From: Vicia villosa
Lineage: Eukaryota > Streptophyta > Magnoliopsida > Fabales > Fabaceae
NCBI RefSeq assembly: GCF_029867415.1
Contig: NC_081183.1
Coordinates: forward strand, 31,893,806 to 31,957,805
Length of the DNA: 64,000 nucleotides
Direction of reading: 5' to 3'
Position 1 is the stretch's first letter, and each line of letters opens with the position of its first letter. The position numbers and the translations under genes are program-made. Shown here piece after piece: positions 11,701 to 23,139 of this stretch. The notes under the pieces are model-generated. The model worked only from the letters and a program-made list of their open reading frames with translations. It was not told where the DNA came from and searched no databases.

Positions 11701-13418
11701 GGTTTGAATTTTTTGGATGAAGGATGAGAGAGTTATGATCAGTCAAAGTTGAGTTGACTTTTTAGGCAAAAACCCTAATTTTGAATCTTAGGGTTTTGTT
11801 GATTTTTGATCTTTCCTTGATGAATTATGATCATCCAATGATCAAATGATGAATCCTTTGACAAAATATGGACTTTGACAAAAAATTTCATTTTTGACTG
11901 TCTGTTGACTTTTTGGTCAAACGGGTCGTCTGTTGACTGTTTGAGCTGCTGACGGTGCGTCTGAGTGAATTGAAGTTTGAAAATTTGTATGATGGTACTT
12001 TGAGATATATGGATGTGCATGAAATCCATTTGAGCTCTCAAAAACTTGTTTCTCCTGTAAAAACAAGAAAACCCTAGTCAGGGACTGTTTATGTAGGAGA
12101 CAGTTAAGCGTACCTGATTTTTGTGCAGTGTTGAGTCTCTGCTAATCGCGTGATATTCAGAAGACTTCTAGAACAAAAATCTTGGAATTTTGAATTGTGA
12201 AAGATTGATTTGATTGATGGTACAAAACACTGAGAATTGTACTGCCAGCAGTTTGGCTGTCAACTGACTGTTCAGGTATTGACGTAGCAGTTAGAGTGAA
12301 AAATCCACAGTCAAAGTTAATTTTCTTTTTTGTTGTTTTTGTTTTATGTGAAAAATGAAAGTTTATTTACATGACTTGTTAAAAAACATAGACATAATAA
12401 ATAACTAATATTTACGGTATGCGGGCAAAATTACCGATAATAACCCTAAAAATCATTTAATGCACAGAAATAGGAATATTTGACTGGCAGAAAACACACA
12501 AAATATTATCTTAGTAATTAAGCAATATTATGACAAATAGTACAACATTTAATACTGACAGTACAAATATTACATACTATATTGAACAGTACGACAAATA
12601 AACGGTACTTTTAAGAAATAAGAAATACGGCAAATTTTAAGAATGACGGTTAATGACCCATGCTATGAACAATAACATGTAGATGATTGGGAGTGCAACC
12701 ATTGCAGGTCCACACTCTTCAGGACTATGCAGGCAGAAGAAAGTCATGATCACCGTAGCAATGGTGATGACTGTAAGAAACAGTGTCTCTATCCACTTTG
12801 TCATTCTTGTTAGGGAAGAAGAGAAAATAGATATGAGGTAGGAATTTGAAAGATGAGTTAGAATTTGATGTGAGATTTTATGGAAGAAAATGAGAGGTAT
12901 TTATAGAATGGAAAGAAGGATAGAGACGTTGGGGAATGATGTGATTCCGTACAAAAGGAAAATTTGAGTGGAAGTAAGATTTGAAAGAAAGAGTATGATA
13001 GTGTTGGGAAAAAGAGAGATTTGATTTTTGAAAAAGAGATTTGAAAAGATTTTTGAAAATAATGGAATATAGTACAAAAATTAATGGGAAACAAAAGATA
13101 ATAATAATCTACTTGTTACCAGTACAGTCTGAGTTTCCTGATTCTGCGCCTGCAAAAAGATTTAACTCTGTACCAATTGTGTCAGTACTATTTATCTGTA
13201 AATAAATAAATAGCATGTGTGAAGTAATAAACAGTATTTGGCGTTTGCGTAAGAATAAATTCAACTGCAAGCCAAATTACTGTATAAGAAAAATTCTAAA
13301 AACTAAGTATTTCATATGTTAGGATATTTGTTGAAATAATCCATAATTATATGAGACTCTTAATTTTCAGATTGGAGTTTTCTTGAAAAAAGATGTGGGC
13401 AAATTTTGGGGTATAACA
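8749..13418 (-). repeat. 3' LTR of element A (4670 bp)
   Basis: The plus-strand copy begins TGTGGACC and ends GTATAACA. It is nearly identical to 41982-46651. Near the PBS-side end it carries a PBS-like CAGAGTCGCCA (8851-8861) and the paired hairpins 8951-8980 and 8982-8997. The many short frames inside it (such as 10261-10596) recur in the other LTR and match no protein. Confidence 0.93.
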
Positions 13419-13431
13419 GTTGCCCCTATTC
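13419..13431 (-). other. Polypurine tract of element A
   Basis: The minus strand reads GAATAGGGGCAAC immediately before the LTR start TGTTATACC. Element B has AAATAGGGGCAGC in the same place. Confidence 0.75.
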
Positions 13432-13800
13432 AATCTTCTTAAACCTGAAGAGATTGTCTGAAATCTGAAGGTAGAAGATGATTGAATATTTAGATGCCCT
13501 GAAAATTTGCACTTACCTTGATCAGAAGAGATGTTGGAAGTTGCATTTGAATGTCGTCTGCGAAATGTTGTTGGCAGATTGAAACATTACCTGAGATGGG
13601 CTTTCAGATGCCACCTGGTAAATGTGTTGATGGTTTGTTCATCAGAATGAATCCATTGATTATATCTTGATGAAGGATTTGAAAGTCTTTGTGTTGACTG
13701 TTTCGGAACCGTCCAAGGTTACCGCTTTAAGTCTAGGAAGATGATTGCTACGGAACCTGTCCAAAGTTTTTTCGATTTAGATTTTGGAAGTTGATCATTG

Positions 13801-14310
13801 TGGAACCGTCTGAGGTATCGTTTTAGATCTGCAATGTTAGATCATTCTGGAACCGTCTGAGGTATCGCTTTAGATCTGTAATGCTAGATCATTTTGGAAC
13901 CGTCTGAGGTATCGCTTTAGATCTGTGATGCTAGATCGTTCTGGAACCGTCTGAGGTATCGCTTTAGATCTGCAATGTTAGATCGTTTTGGAACCTTCTG
14001 AGGTATCGCTTTAGATCTGTGATGCTAGATCGTTCTGGAACCGTCTGAGGTATCGCTTTAGATCTGCAATGTTAGATCGTTCTGGAACCGTCTGAGGTAT
14101 CGCTTTAGATCTGCAACGTTAGATTGTTTTGGAACCGTCTGAGGTATCGCTTTAGATCTGTGATGCTAGATCGTTCTGGAACCGTCTGAGGTATCGCTTT
14201 AGATCTGCAATGTTAGATCGTTTTGGAACCGTCTGAGGTATCGCTTTAGATCTGCGATGCTAGATCGTTCTGGAACCGTCTGAGGTATCAACTTTAGATC
14301 TGTGATGTCT
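13801..14310. repeat. 47-bp tandem repeat array, about 11 copies
   Basis: Unit: TGGAACCGTCTGAGGTATCG then CTTTAGATCTGCAATGTTAGATCGTTC, with few substitutions. Copies start at 13801, 13848 and so on. Two degenerate half-related units lie at 13700-13800. It sits in the 3' non-coding part of A. Confidence 0.92.
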
Positions 14311-15458
14311 GTTTTTGAGTTGGTAAGTGATCAGAATGAATCTTCGGCTTGATTATATCTGAGAGAACCGTTCATGGAATTCAGGTGAACACTGCATGTG
14401 ATTGAGAACATCTTTGTTGAAGATATCCATCTACCTGAAAAATCAAGTTAGTGATATGCAATGTTTATGATGCATGTAAATGTGAGATATTCCCGGAGAA
14501 ATATGCATGTGATGTTGTGTATGAATATGCGCATGATGCATGATGTATGATGTATGAATGTGAATATGAATGTGTGATGTATGAATGTGAATATGAATGT
14601 GAATATGAATGAATGTATGATGTCGAGCTTCTATTTGGGAAAACAAATTTCCGCCAGTCATCTGGATATGACTATATTGTGATCGTTGATGATCTTTTGT
14701 CTTGTTTGAGTACCCTCGGCCGGGGAAATTCTTTGAGAACCCTGGTACTCTGTTGAAGGATCTTTGAATATCTCTTGAGAATGAAAGGTAGCTGGAAGTT
14801 CTGATGCCCTTTCAAATGGGAATGAGGAAGATGCATAATCCTCCGATGCACTATCTGACCAAGTCCGGGTGCGGGGATCACACCTTCTGAAAATAGTAAT
14901 CTGGAACAACCCTGCTGGGGGATAAGACTTCTTTTGAAGAGAAAATCTTTTTGAGGAATTTGCTGAGAAATGCGTTTCTCTTGGGGATTTTCTTCTGATG
15001 GGATGATGTCCAGATAATTGGGACATTTCCTGAATGCTATTCCTGTTTTTCCTGGTAAACATCAATCATATTCAAATGCACATGTTCATTCAAAATTATC
15101 ATTGGGACGTTTACGTATTTAAAACAGAAAAAGTGAAAATAGTGATTTTTGAGCCTAAGCTGCATTGATTTTTGAAAAAAAGAGCCATGATAGGCTGGTT
15201 AGCACAGGGAGACAACAATCCTAGAAGTAGGAAACTGTCAGAAAGTTTTGGAAAATATTTATGAAGATAAATAGCTATGTGAAAATGATCCCAGTCAAGT
15301 TTCAACTCTGCTATTGCCAATCTGTCTTCGAGCATCTCATCCCTCACTTGTTGGAAGAAAGTGATTGGACTGATCGGTGTCTTTGAGGTGTTGAATCTTG
15401 ATGGTGAGTAGGCAGCTGAACGGAACACAGTTGTATGCTTCATTCCCTAACTTTTGCC

Positions 15459-15602
15459 TAGGCTGCCCTTTCAGGTTTTCAGCCTACCGGGATAGTATTT
15501 GTTTAGTCTCTAATTTTTGCCTGGACCGCCCTTTCGGGTTTTCAATCCACCGAGACGCTCATTTTTTTTTGCCTAAGTTGCCCTTTCAGGTTTTCAACTT
15601 AG
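15459..15602 (-). other. Three related stem-loops with varying stems, 3' region of A
   Basis: The stems are TAGGCTG/CAGCCTA (15459-15465 with 15480-15486), GGACCG/CAATCC (15523-15528 with 15543-15548, two wobble pairs in the minus-strand RNA) and CTAAGTTG/CAACTTAG (15573-15580 with 15595-15602). All enclose CCCTTTC(A/G)GGTTTT. The stem sequence changes on both sides while the loop is fixed. Confidence 0.7.
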
Positions 15603-15621
15603 CGAGCTGTTTTTTTTCTTT

Positions 15622-18265
15622 TTAAGAGAAGTATTTTTTGACTATGTCAGCATTCACAGGGTGTGGGAAATCCTCGCCATCCATGGTGGTAAGCAACATG
15701 GCACCGCCGGAGAATATTTTCTTGATTATGAAAGGTCCCTCGTAAGTGGGGGTCCATTTGCCTCTGGGATCACCTTGTGGTAAGATGATGCGTTTGACAA
15801 CCAAGCCACCAGTTTGGTATGCTTGACTTTTGACTTTTTTGTTGAAGGCTTTGATCATACGCTTTTGGTATAGCTGACCATGACAAATAGCTGCGAGCCT
15901 TTTCTCATCAATCAAGTTTATCTGGTCCAACCGTGTTTGAATCCAATCGTCTTCGTCTAGATTGGCTTCTTTCATAATCCTTAGGGAAGGAATCTGAATT
16001 TCAATTGGAAGAACTGCCTCCATACCATAGACTAAGGAGAACGGAGTTGCCCCTGTTGAAGTACGCGCAGATGTGCGATAACCATGAAGAGCAAAAGGCA
16101 ACATCTCATGCCAGTCTTTGTAGGTTACTGTCATTTTTTGTATGATTTTCTTGATGTTCTTGTTGGCAGCTTCCACCGCGCCGTTCATCTTTGGTCGATA
16201 TGGAGAGGAATTATGATGCTTGATCTTGAATTGTGTGCAAAGTTCAGTAATCATTCTGTTGTTTAGATTTGTGCCATTGTCCGTGATAATCCGTTCAGGG
16301 ATGCCGTACCGACAAATGAGATTGTATTTGATGAACCGGGCCACCACATTCTTGGTAACAGAAGCAAATGAAGCTGCTTCTACCCACTTTGTGAAGTAGT
16401 CAATAGCGACCAGGATAAAGCGATGTCCGTTGGAGGCAGTAGGTTTGATTTCTCCAATCATATCAATACCCCACATTGCAAAAGGCCAAGGAGCCGTCAG
16501 GACGCTTAATGGAACTGGAGGTACATGTACTTTGTCAGCGTATATCTGGCATTTGTGACATGTTCGGGAGTGATGATGGCAGTCTGTTTCCATGGTAGAC
16601 CAGTAATAACCTGCTCTAAGGATCTTTTTAGCCATTGTATATCCACTGGAATGAGTACCGAAGGTACCATTGTGTATTTCTTCCATGATCCGTTCCGCTT
16701 CCTTCTTGTTTACACAGCGAAGTAAAGTCGAGTCATGGTTGCGTTTGTATAGGGTTCCATTGCTTAGAAAGAATTTGGCAGCAAATCTCCTTAGAAACTT
16801 TCTGTCGTTAATGGATGCCCCTTCTGGGTACTCCTGAGCTTCGAGATATCTTTTTACTTCATGGAACCATGGTTTTTCCTCGGTTCCTTCGGTATTGATC
16901 TCATTGCAATAGGATGGTTCATCTTGCCTGTAAATGGTGATCATAGGTGCCTCGTTGTCCCACCTGACTTTGAACATGGATGACATGGTAGCTAAAGCAT
17001 CAGCTAGTTGATTTTCCTCGCGTGGGATGTGTTCGAAAGTGATTTCTTCGAAGTAAAGAATCAAACTCAGCACATATTCTTTGTAGGGAATTAGATTCGG
17101 GTGCTTCGTGTCCCATTCCCCTTTGACTTGGTAGATTACCAAGGCCGAGTCTCCGTAGACTTCCAGGAATTTGATTCTTAGATCGATTGCAGCTTTGAGA
17201 CCCAGAATACATGCTTCGTATTCGGCTATATTGTTAGTGCAATTGAAGCATAATCTGGCAGTGAACGGTGTGTAACTTCCTGCGGGGGAAATGATCACAG
17301 CTCCGATGCCATTGCCAAGTGCATTAGAAGCTCCGTCAAAAACCATAGTCCACCGGGATCCTGGCTCGGGTCCTTCTTCTGGTCCTGGTTGTTTGTAGTC
17401 ATTGACTAGCATAATGTCTTCGTCTGGGAAGTCAAAGTTCAATGCTTGATAATCATCCACTGCTTGATGAGCCAGATGATCAGCTACCACACTTCCTTTG
17501 ATTGCTTTTTGTGAAGTGTATTGAATGTCATATTCTGTTAAGATCATTTGCCATCTCGCTATTCTTCCAGAGAGAGCAGGTTTTTCGAACACGTATTTGA
17601 TGGGATCCATCTTGGAGATTAGGAAAGTGGTGTGATTTAGCATGTACTGTCTTAGCCGGCGAGCTGCCCAAGCTAAGGCACAACAAGTTTTTTCGAGTAG
17701 TGAGTATCTTGTTTCACAATCGGCAAACTTTTTGCTAAGATAGTAGATTGCGTGCTCCTTTCGGCCGGATTCGTCATGTTGTCCTAGTACACACCCCATT
17801 GAGTCTTCTAACACAGTTAGGTACATTATCAGAGGTCTGCCTTCCACAGGTGGCAACAAGATTGGAGGTTTTTGGAGATATTCTTTGATTTTGTCAAAGG
17901 CTAACTGGCATTTGTCATTCCACCTTTCCACTTGATCTTTCTTCAACAGTTTGAAGATCGGCACACAAGTAGTAGTCATGTGGGCAATGAATCGGGCGAT
18001 GTAATTTAGACGTCCCAAGAATCCTCTGACTTGTTTCTCGGTACGAGGTATAGGCATTTCTTGAATGGCTTTAACCTTGGCGGGATCAACCTCAATACCT
18101 TTGCTGCTGACGATGAAACCTAAGAGTTTGCCGGATCTTACTCCAAAGGTACACTTATTTGGGTTCAGTCGCAACTTGTGTTTCTTGAGTCTGTCAAACA
18201 ACTTGTGTAAATGACCCAGATGTTCTTTCTCGGTGTTGGATTTTTCAATCATGTCATCGACATAC
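15622..18265 (-). pseudogene. pol of element A, second part: end of RT, RNase H, second RNase H, integrase
   Basis: Continues from the RT part at 34793-35620 once B is disregarded; the first residues complete the catalytic motif. Domains in order: RT connection (FLGRLNYIARFI); first RNase H (EHAIYYLSKKFADCETRYSL); second, Tat-type RNase H (FDGASNALGNGIGAVI, NNIAEYEACILGL, ADALATMSSMF); integrase with an H-H-C-C zinc finger (GTFGTHSSG ... CHKCQ) and catalytic D, D and E in MWGIDMIG, ITDNGTN and GAVEAANK; and a C-terminal DNA-binding tail ending in VKKYFS. The frame is open to its stop at 15622. Polymerase, RNase H and integrase are known activities of this family. The frame is broken only by B, so it is called a disrupted gene. 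Confidence 0.92.
18261..18265. repeat. Left target-site duplication of element B (CATAC)
   Basis: CATAC directly precedes TG of the B LTR and is repeated after CA at 34788-34792. The matched 5-bp pair defines the insertion exactly. Confidence 0.95.
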
Positions 18266-21200
18266 TGTTGCACCCCAAAATTTGCCCATCTAATTATTCT
18301 TAATTGGCTTACATATTCCCATCAAGAAACATCATTAAAATCAAGTCAAAATTCTACAAAAAATATCATACAAAGGAAAAAGAGAATGATTATTGGGAAA
18401 GTTGGTCTTATCATTGAATCTAAAGATTCATTACAAGAAGATTACATGAGCTTGTGCTTAAGTCTTATTCTAGAGATGTATTACAAGAAGTACACGAAAA
18501 TAGAATTCCTAAACTTCATGCTACAATCTTCTCTCCACCTTGATTCAATCTCCATGATGAACTGAAGTCCAAGCCTACTCCTTTGCCAAACTGCCACACA
18601 CCAAAACCAGAGTTTCACCTGTACACAAGTTATCAAACAATCAGTACCAAAAGCAAGCATGGAAATCTGTTCAAAGAAGTTTGGGCAGTTCAACACAAGT
18701 ATTATTTCTAACAGCTCATTACAGTATGTATTCTTAAAGGATTTCAAACAACCTCAGGCAGCAGAGATTCAAAGAAACAGAATCAACATCAACAGTCCAA
18801 AACTGACCCTGCACACTCATTTACAATTCAGTTTAATTATCACAAACAGCATGACATATCCAGCTATCCATTAACACATACATAAGCCTCATTTTTGGAC
18901 CTAGCATACAACATATAGTTTTCAAAATCCTATCACTACATTTCTAACAGTTTCAGCCCTATTGGCATATTTCCTAACCTTAACCAACTTATAACCACCA
19001 TATAACAGTTCGTAACAAATTTTTCTAACTGTCAATAAACCTTCAACTGTCATAACAGTTCCCACTAACCTATAACTATTGTTCCCTAACTTCTTCCCAT
19101 CATAACTATAACTAACCACCTTACCAAATCAGTTATAAAGAACCTGACTATCATAACAAACCAAAAACTTTCCCTAACTGTTTTAACATTTCAGTTACAT
19201 CTAACCTATTCTCTAACCATATCTCAACTGTCAAACTAATAACAGAAGGTTCCACACAACTAACAACCTCTAACCAACTTCAACTGGACTCATAACGGAA
19301 AATCAGAAAAGAGTAACAGAAGATCAGAGAAGGGACTCACCTATATAAATCAGAATTTGGCTTCAGTTCTGGGGCTCTCTTCCACAATTCATAATCTTCA
19401 CCCTTCATTCTCAATCTTCAGAATCTCTCTGAACTCTCTCCACTTCTCCACAATTCTTCAACCTCAGCCATTCTTCACTCCCTCCACAATTCACCTCATC
19501 ATTTGACTCTCCCTTCACATTACAACCTTCATATCATCTTCAATTCACCTTCGAACCATCTTTCTCCACCATTCAGCATCTTCATCCCGATTTCTCTGTT
19601 TCCACACAACACCATAATCATTCTTCATCCACACATTCAACCATTCTTCTTCACCTTCAATCACTAAAGAAAACCTGTAACAAACTTCTGAATCCGAAAA
19701 TTCTCAGCCATAACCGAATCCACCAATCAATCTTCATCGTTCTTCATCACATCATCATGAATTCTTCAAAGAACTATCTTCAATCAACTTCTCTGCAATT
19801 CATCTGCAATCAGTCAACAACACTACTCAACGCAACAACTCAATCCATTTGAACCCGAGAATTCAGAAAGAGGAGAAATCGAAGAAGAATCAAGAAGAAG
19901 ATACAAGGAAGGATTTGAAGTTACCTGAACCAACGTCCCATCTCGATGGCGCTCTTTTCATGTGTTCATAGCTAAAGCCTTGTTTCCGAATCTCTCGCTC
20001 TTCACTTATCTCTGCACATCAGAATTTGAAGAGAGTATGAGGTAAGAGGCGGAGAGAAAAGACGAAAGGTGATCAGACGGCGTGGGGTGTTCGATCGGAG
20101 AGAATGAGAGGCGCCATCGCTGTTGTTGTTGAAGCGAAGAAGACGAGAGTCTGAGAGTTCAATCGTCACAAGTATTTCTAACCCTAATCCCTTTCTTGAT
20201 TCATTCCCATTAATATTGCTTTTTAATATATTTAATTAGATTTAATTAGTATTAATCCTGATTAATAGAATTAGCATATTGGTTAATTGGTTTTCATTAG
20301 CACTAAATTTAATTATTCAACATAATTGTCACTATAATTCCGAATAATAAAAAACCATGTGGATCACAGGAAAAGCTCCTTGGGCCGAATTATGTTCACA
20401 CCTCCTGTAGGCCCGTCACACAGCCATTTTTGGCAAATCAGACTGCAAACAAGTAACAAAAACGCCCTTTGGGCCTCCTCTGGCTGGGCCCTGCGCCCTT
20501 TGCTATATGCCCCATCATTTACATTTTTACACCCCCTGACTCTAGGTTCTAATTAGTGAAATTTGGTTTTTACTTAGAAATTTCTCACAATTTTTTTTTA
20601 GGCAATAAAGAACTAATTTTTTCCTACCATTTTAGACTTTAATACAATATTTTTGACATAAAAAGAATAATCACTAAAAAATATTAGTTTAGGCTTGTAT
20701 TTTAATTCTTTTGCTTGATTAGAATTCTTGTTCTTTGTCATATAAAAATCAATAAAAATAATAGTCCTTTAATTCACTTTTGGTACTATATTTTGCATCA
20801 TTTGCTTCTATGTTTTGTACCATATTTCAAGTCATTCTTTTAGTCATTTTTGCACTAATTTTGTATCATTGTTTTGCTTGTAATTTTTGCTTGTAATTTC
20901 ACTTGTTTGTTCCTTTAGATTTAGGACCTATAATCTCCATAACTTTTAGGTTAGCCTTCCCTTTGAAATCCTATAATTTAGGTAGACTTTAACTTGACAA
21001 TTTAGGACTTAGAATCATCTTTTAGTTCTTTTAGATTAAGTTCTTTTCCTTTCTCTTTTCAACTTTTTTAAAAACATTAATAAAGGACGACGCGAATCAT
21101 GCTAATGCCTTTTTTTTAGTGTGAAAGAAATGATTGGGGCGTAGGCCCCGATGTATGTTCTTTCCCACTTAGCGGAAGAGAAATGATTGAGGCGTAGGCC

Positions 21201-22127
21201 TCGGTGTATTTCTTAACCGTTATTTAGAGAAACGATTGTGGCGTAGGCCTCGATGTGCATTCTCTAAATATTCAAAAGCCGTATTTCATTGAGAGAAACG
21301 ATTGTGGTGTAGGCCTCTATGTGCATTCTCTAAATATTCAAAAACTGTATTTCATTTAGAGAAACGATTGTGGCGTAGGCCTCGATGTGCATTCTCTAAA
21401 TATTCAAAAAACTTTTTTATGGCATGATTCAAGTCACAAATTAATTTCCCTTAAAAGACACCCAACCAAAAACATTTCAAAATATCTAATAAAGGCTCAG
21501 ACCTAAACAAAGTAAGGAAGTGATGCGAAGCCTTGTAGTGGGTTTTCGTCCATCATGGAATTACACCTAAAAGACACAAACCAATTTTCTCTCTTCTCTC
21601 TCTTGCCTCCGAGGCATTCTTTCTCTTGCCTTCAGGGCATTCTTTCTCCTAATCGGACACGTTATTTCCGCTTCATTCCCAGCTTAAGACTCCAGAGGTC
21701 GAGCAGCGGAGTGCGAATGTAACTGTTCAACTAAAAAACACAAAAACAAACAAAAACATGTGAGCCGAACTACGGCGCTCTGATTCCTGAAAAGGATACG
21801 TAGGCATTGGGTCGCGGGGCCTAAGCGAGCACAACTATTTATAAACCTTATTTTCCCCGCGTTTCTTTTTCTTTCATTTGCATGCATTCCCTTAGCATTA
21901 AGCTATAGATTTATACACCCTTTAGATAGCAACAAACATAGGTGGATATCATCGAGTACGATGGGCGTGAGGGGTGCTAGTACCTTCCCCTCGCGTAACC
22001 GATTCCCGTACCTTGATTCTCTGATCACAAGACCCTGTTCCTTCACCTTAGGTTTCCTGATATTCCTTTCCCTCTTTGGGATAAATATATTGGTGGCGAC
22101 TCTGTTCATTTTCGCGAGCGTGCGACA
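18266..22127 (+). repeat. 5' LTR of element B (3862 bp)
   Basis: Begins TGTTGCACCCC and ends GCGTGCGACA. Contains five stem-loop repeats (21121-21410), two short TTGCC...GGCA hairpins (21602-21642), and a PBS-like TGGCGACTCTG (22094-22104) shortly before its end. No coding potential is seen. Confidence 0.94.
21121..21410 (+). other. Array of five two-part stem-loops in the B LTR
   Basis: Each unit has an outer stem and an inner GAGGC-GUAG-GCCUC-type stem. Inner stems: GGGGC/GCCCC in unit 1 and GAGGC/GCCTC in unit 2, with weaker GTGG(C/T) versions in units 3-5. Outer stems: AAAGAA/TTCTTT, AGAAAT/ATTTCT, TATTTAGAGAA/TTCTCTAAATA, AGAGAA/TTCTCT and ATTTAGAGAA/TTCTCTAAAT. The last three units are about 66 bp apart. 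The array is repeated in the 3' LTR at 33781-34070. Confidence 0.8.
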
Positions 22128-22129
22128 GC

Positions 22130-22147
22130 TGGCGACTCTGCTGGGGA
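22130..22147 (+). other. Primer-binding site of element B (tRNA-Arg type)
   Basis: TGGCGACTCTGCTGGGGA, two bases after the LTR end. It is identical over 17 bases to the PBS of A (minus strand, 41961-41977). Confidence 0.88.
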
Positions 22148-23139
22148 CGTGATAGACCTGTGCTGGTCCATTCTTAGCGAGTCGATCCTAGCCTTTGTTT
22201 GTTTCTTTTCTTTGGGTGTTTTTCTTTATTTGTTTATATGTTTACATCCTGTATATATATGTGTACATATCATGTTTATTTCTATTTGCATATCATATTT
22301 ACTTTCCGCATGCATCTGGACTATATTATGGGTCCCCGTGGGGGCCACATATTTTCTCTCTGTTTGCAGGTTGGGTGGGATGTTCTATGAGGTAAAAGGC
22401 CCAATACCCAGGCTATGAGTGCACTCTAGGTACCCTAGGATAGAGTGGGAGCATAGTTTGTCTCGAGGTGTACGTCTCGGGATGGATTATGTGACTACGA
22501 GCAGAGTAGTGGTTTCAAACGGAGGTATTATCGTCACCCGCATCCGCGCTGTGATGGTACTTACCTTCGGGCGGACCGTATACTGCGTTTCATGACCTTA
22601 CCCTGACCTAGACTACACCCGTGAGTGGGGAGGGAATCATATTCTTTACAGGTGCATGTTCTGTTGGTGACTATTGGTTCTCCTGGTACTCAAAAGGACG
22701 TCGAACCTTTGATCCTGGAACATTTGACTTATACAGAAGTTCTACATCAGTTATCTATCAGAATCAACGTCGAACCTCTGAATATGGAGGTTTGACCTTA
22801 TATGACTTATGCAAAAGCTATCTATCAGAATCAACGTCGAACCTCTGAATCTGGAGGGTTCGACCATCTTTGACTTATGCACAAGCTGTTTATCCAGAAA
22901 GCAACGTCGAACCTCTGAATCTGGAGGATTCGACCATATCTTATTGACCATGAGAAGTTGTTATCCAAGAGGCCTTGATCCTTGATCCTGATTTATGTTG
23001 CATTTGCATCATCATTAACATTTTGCATTCATGCATGTGCATTCATGGTTACCAATACTCTTACCTATTTCTCTCCATCAGATCAGTCAAGACGATTCCT
23101 CCACACCGATATCTGACAAGAGCTCACAGAAGAAGAATC
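22148..23139 (+). other. 5' leader of element B
   Basis: Untranslated region between PBS and gag. It holds a hairpin repeat array (22683-22940), then a CATT/ATGCAT-rich stretch and CTATTTCTCTCCATCAG ending at 23081, a 3'-splice-site-like sequence 59 bases before the gag ATG. Short frames here match nothing. Confidence 0.65.
22683..22940 (+). repeat. Leader hairpin repeats, about 67-70 bp period
   Basis: The core GTCGAACCTC...GAGG(T/G/A)TTCGAC occurs near 22770, 22837 and 22907, with a degraded copy near 22690. The two arms pair to form a 10-bp stem around TGAATCTG. One copy has a C-to-T change that keeps a G-U pair; the other two have a one-base bulge at the same point. Confidence 0.75.

Larger units (their letters stand above)
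13432..15621 (-). other. 3' non-coding region of element A
   Basis: Lies between the integrase stop and the PPT. In element order it contains three related stem-loops (15459-15602), unrecognised frames (15111-15443 and 14658-15065), a CATT/CAT-rich tract (about 14460-14625), a strong 3'-splice-site-like sequence ending at 14435, and eleven 47-bp tandem repeats. A variable, repeat-rich 3' region is a known property of Ogre elements. Confidence 0.7.

Noticed and set aside
14443..14661. His/Ile-repeat frame (HIHIHIH) on the minus strand
   Set aside because: Translation of a CAT/ATT-rich simple-sequence tract, not a gene.
16084..16266. Plus-strand frames inside 15622-18265 and 35900-41300
   Set aside because: Antisense shadows of the pol, gag and ORF1 frames of element A.
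22195..22418. Hydrophobic frames of 63-89 codons in the B leader
   Set aside because: T-rich leader sequence in three overlapping frames; no conserved start or homologue recognised.
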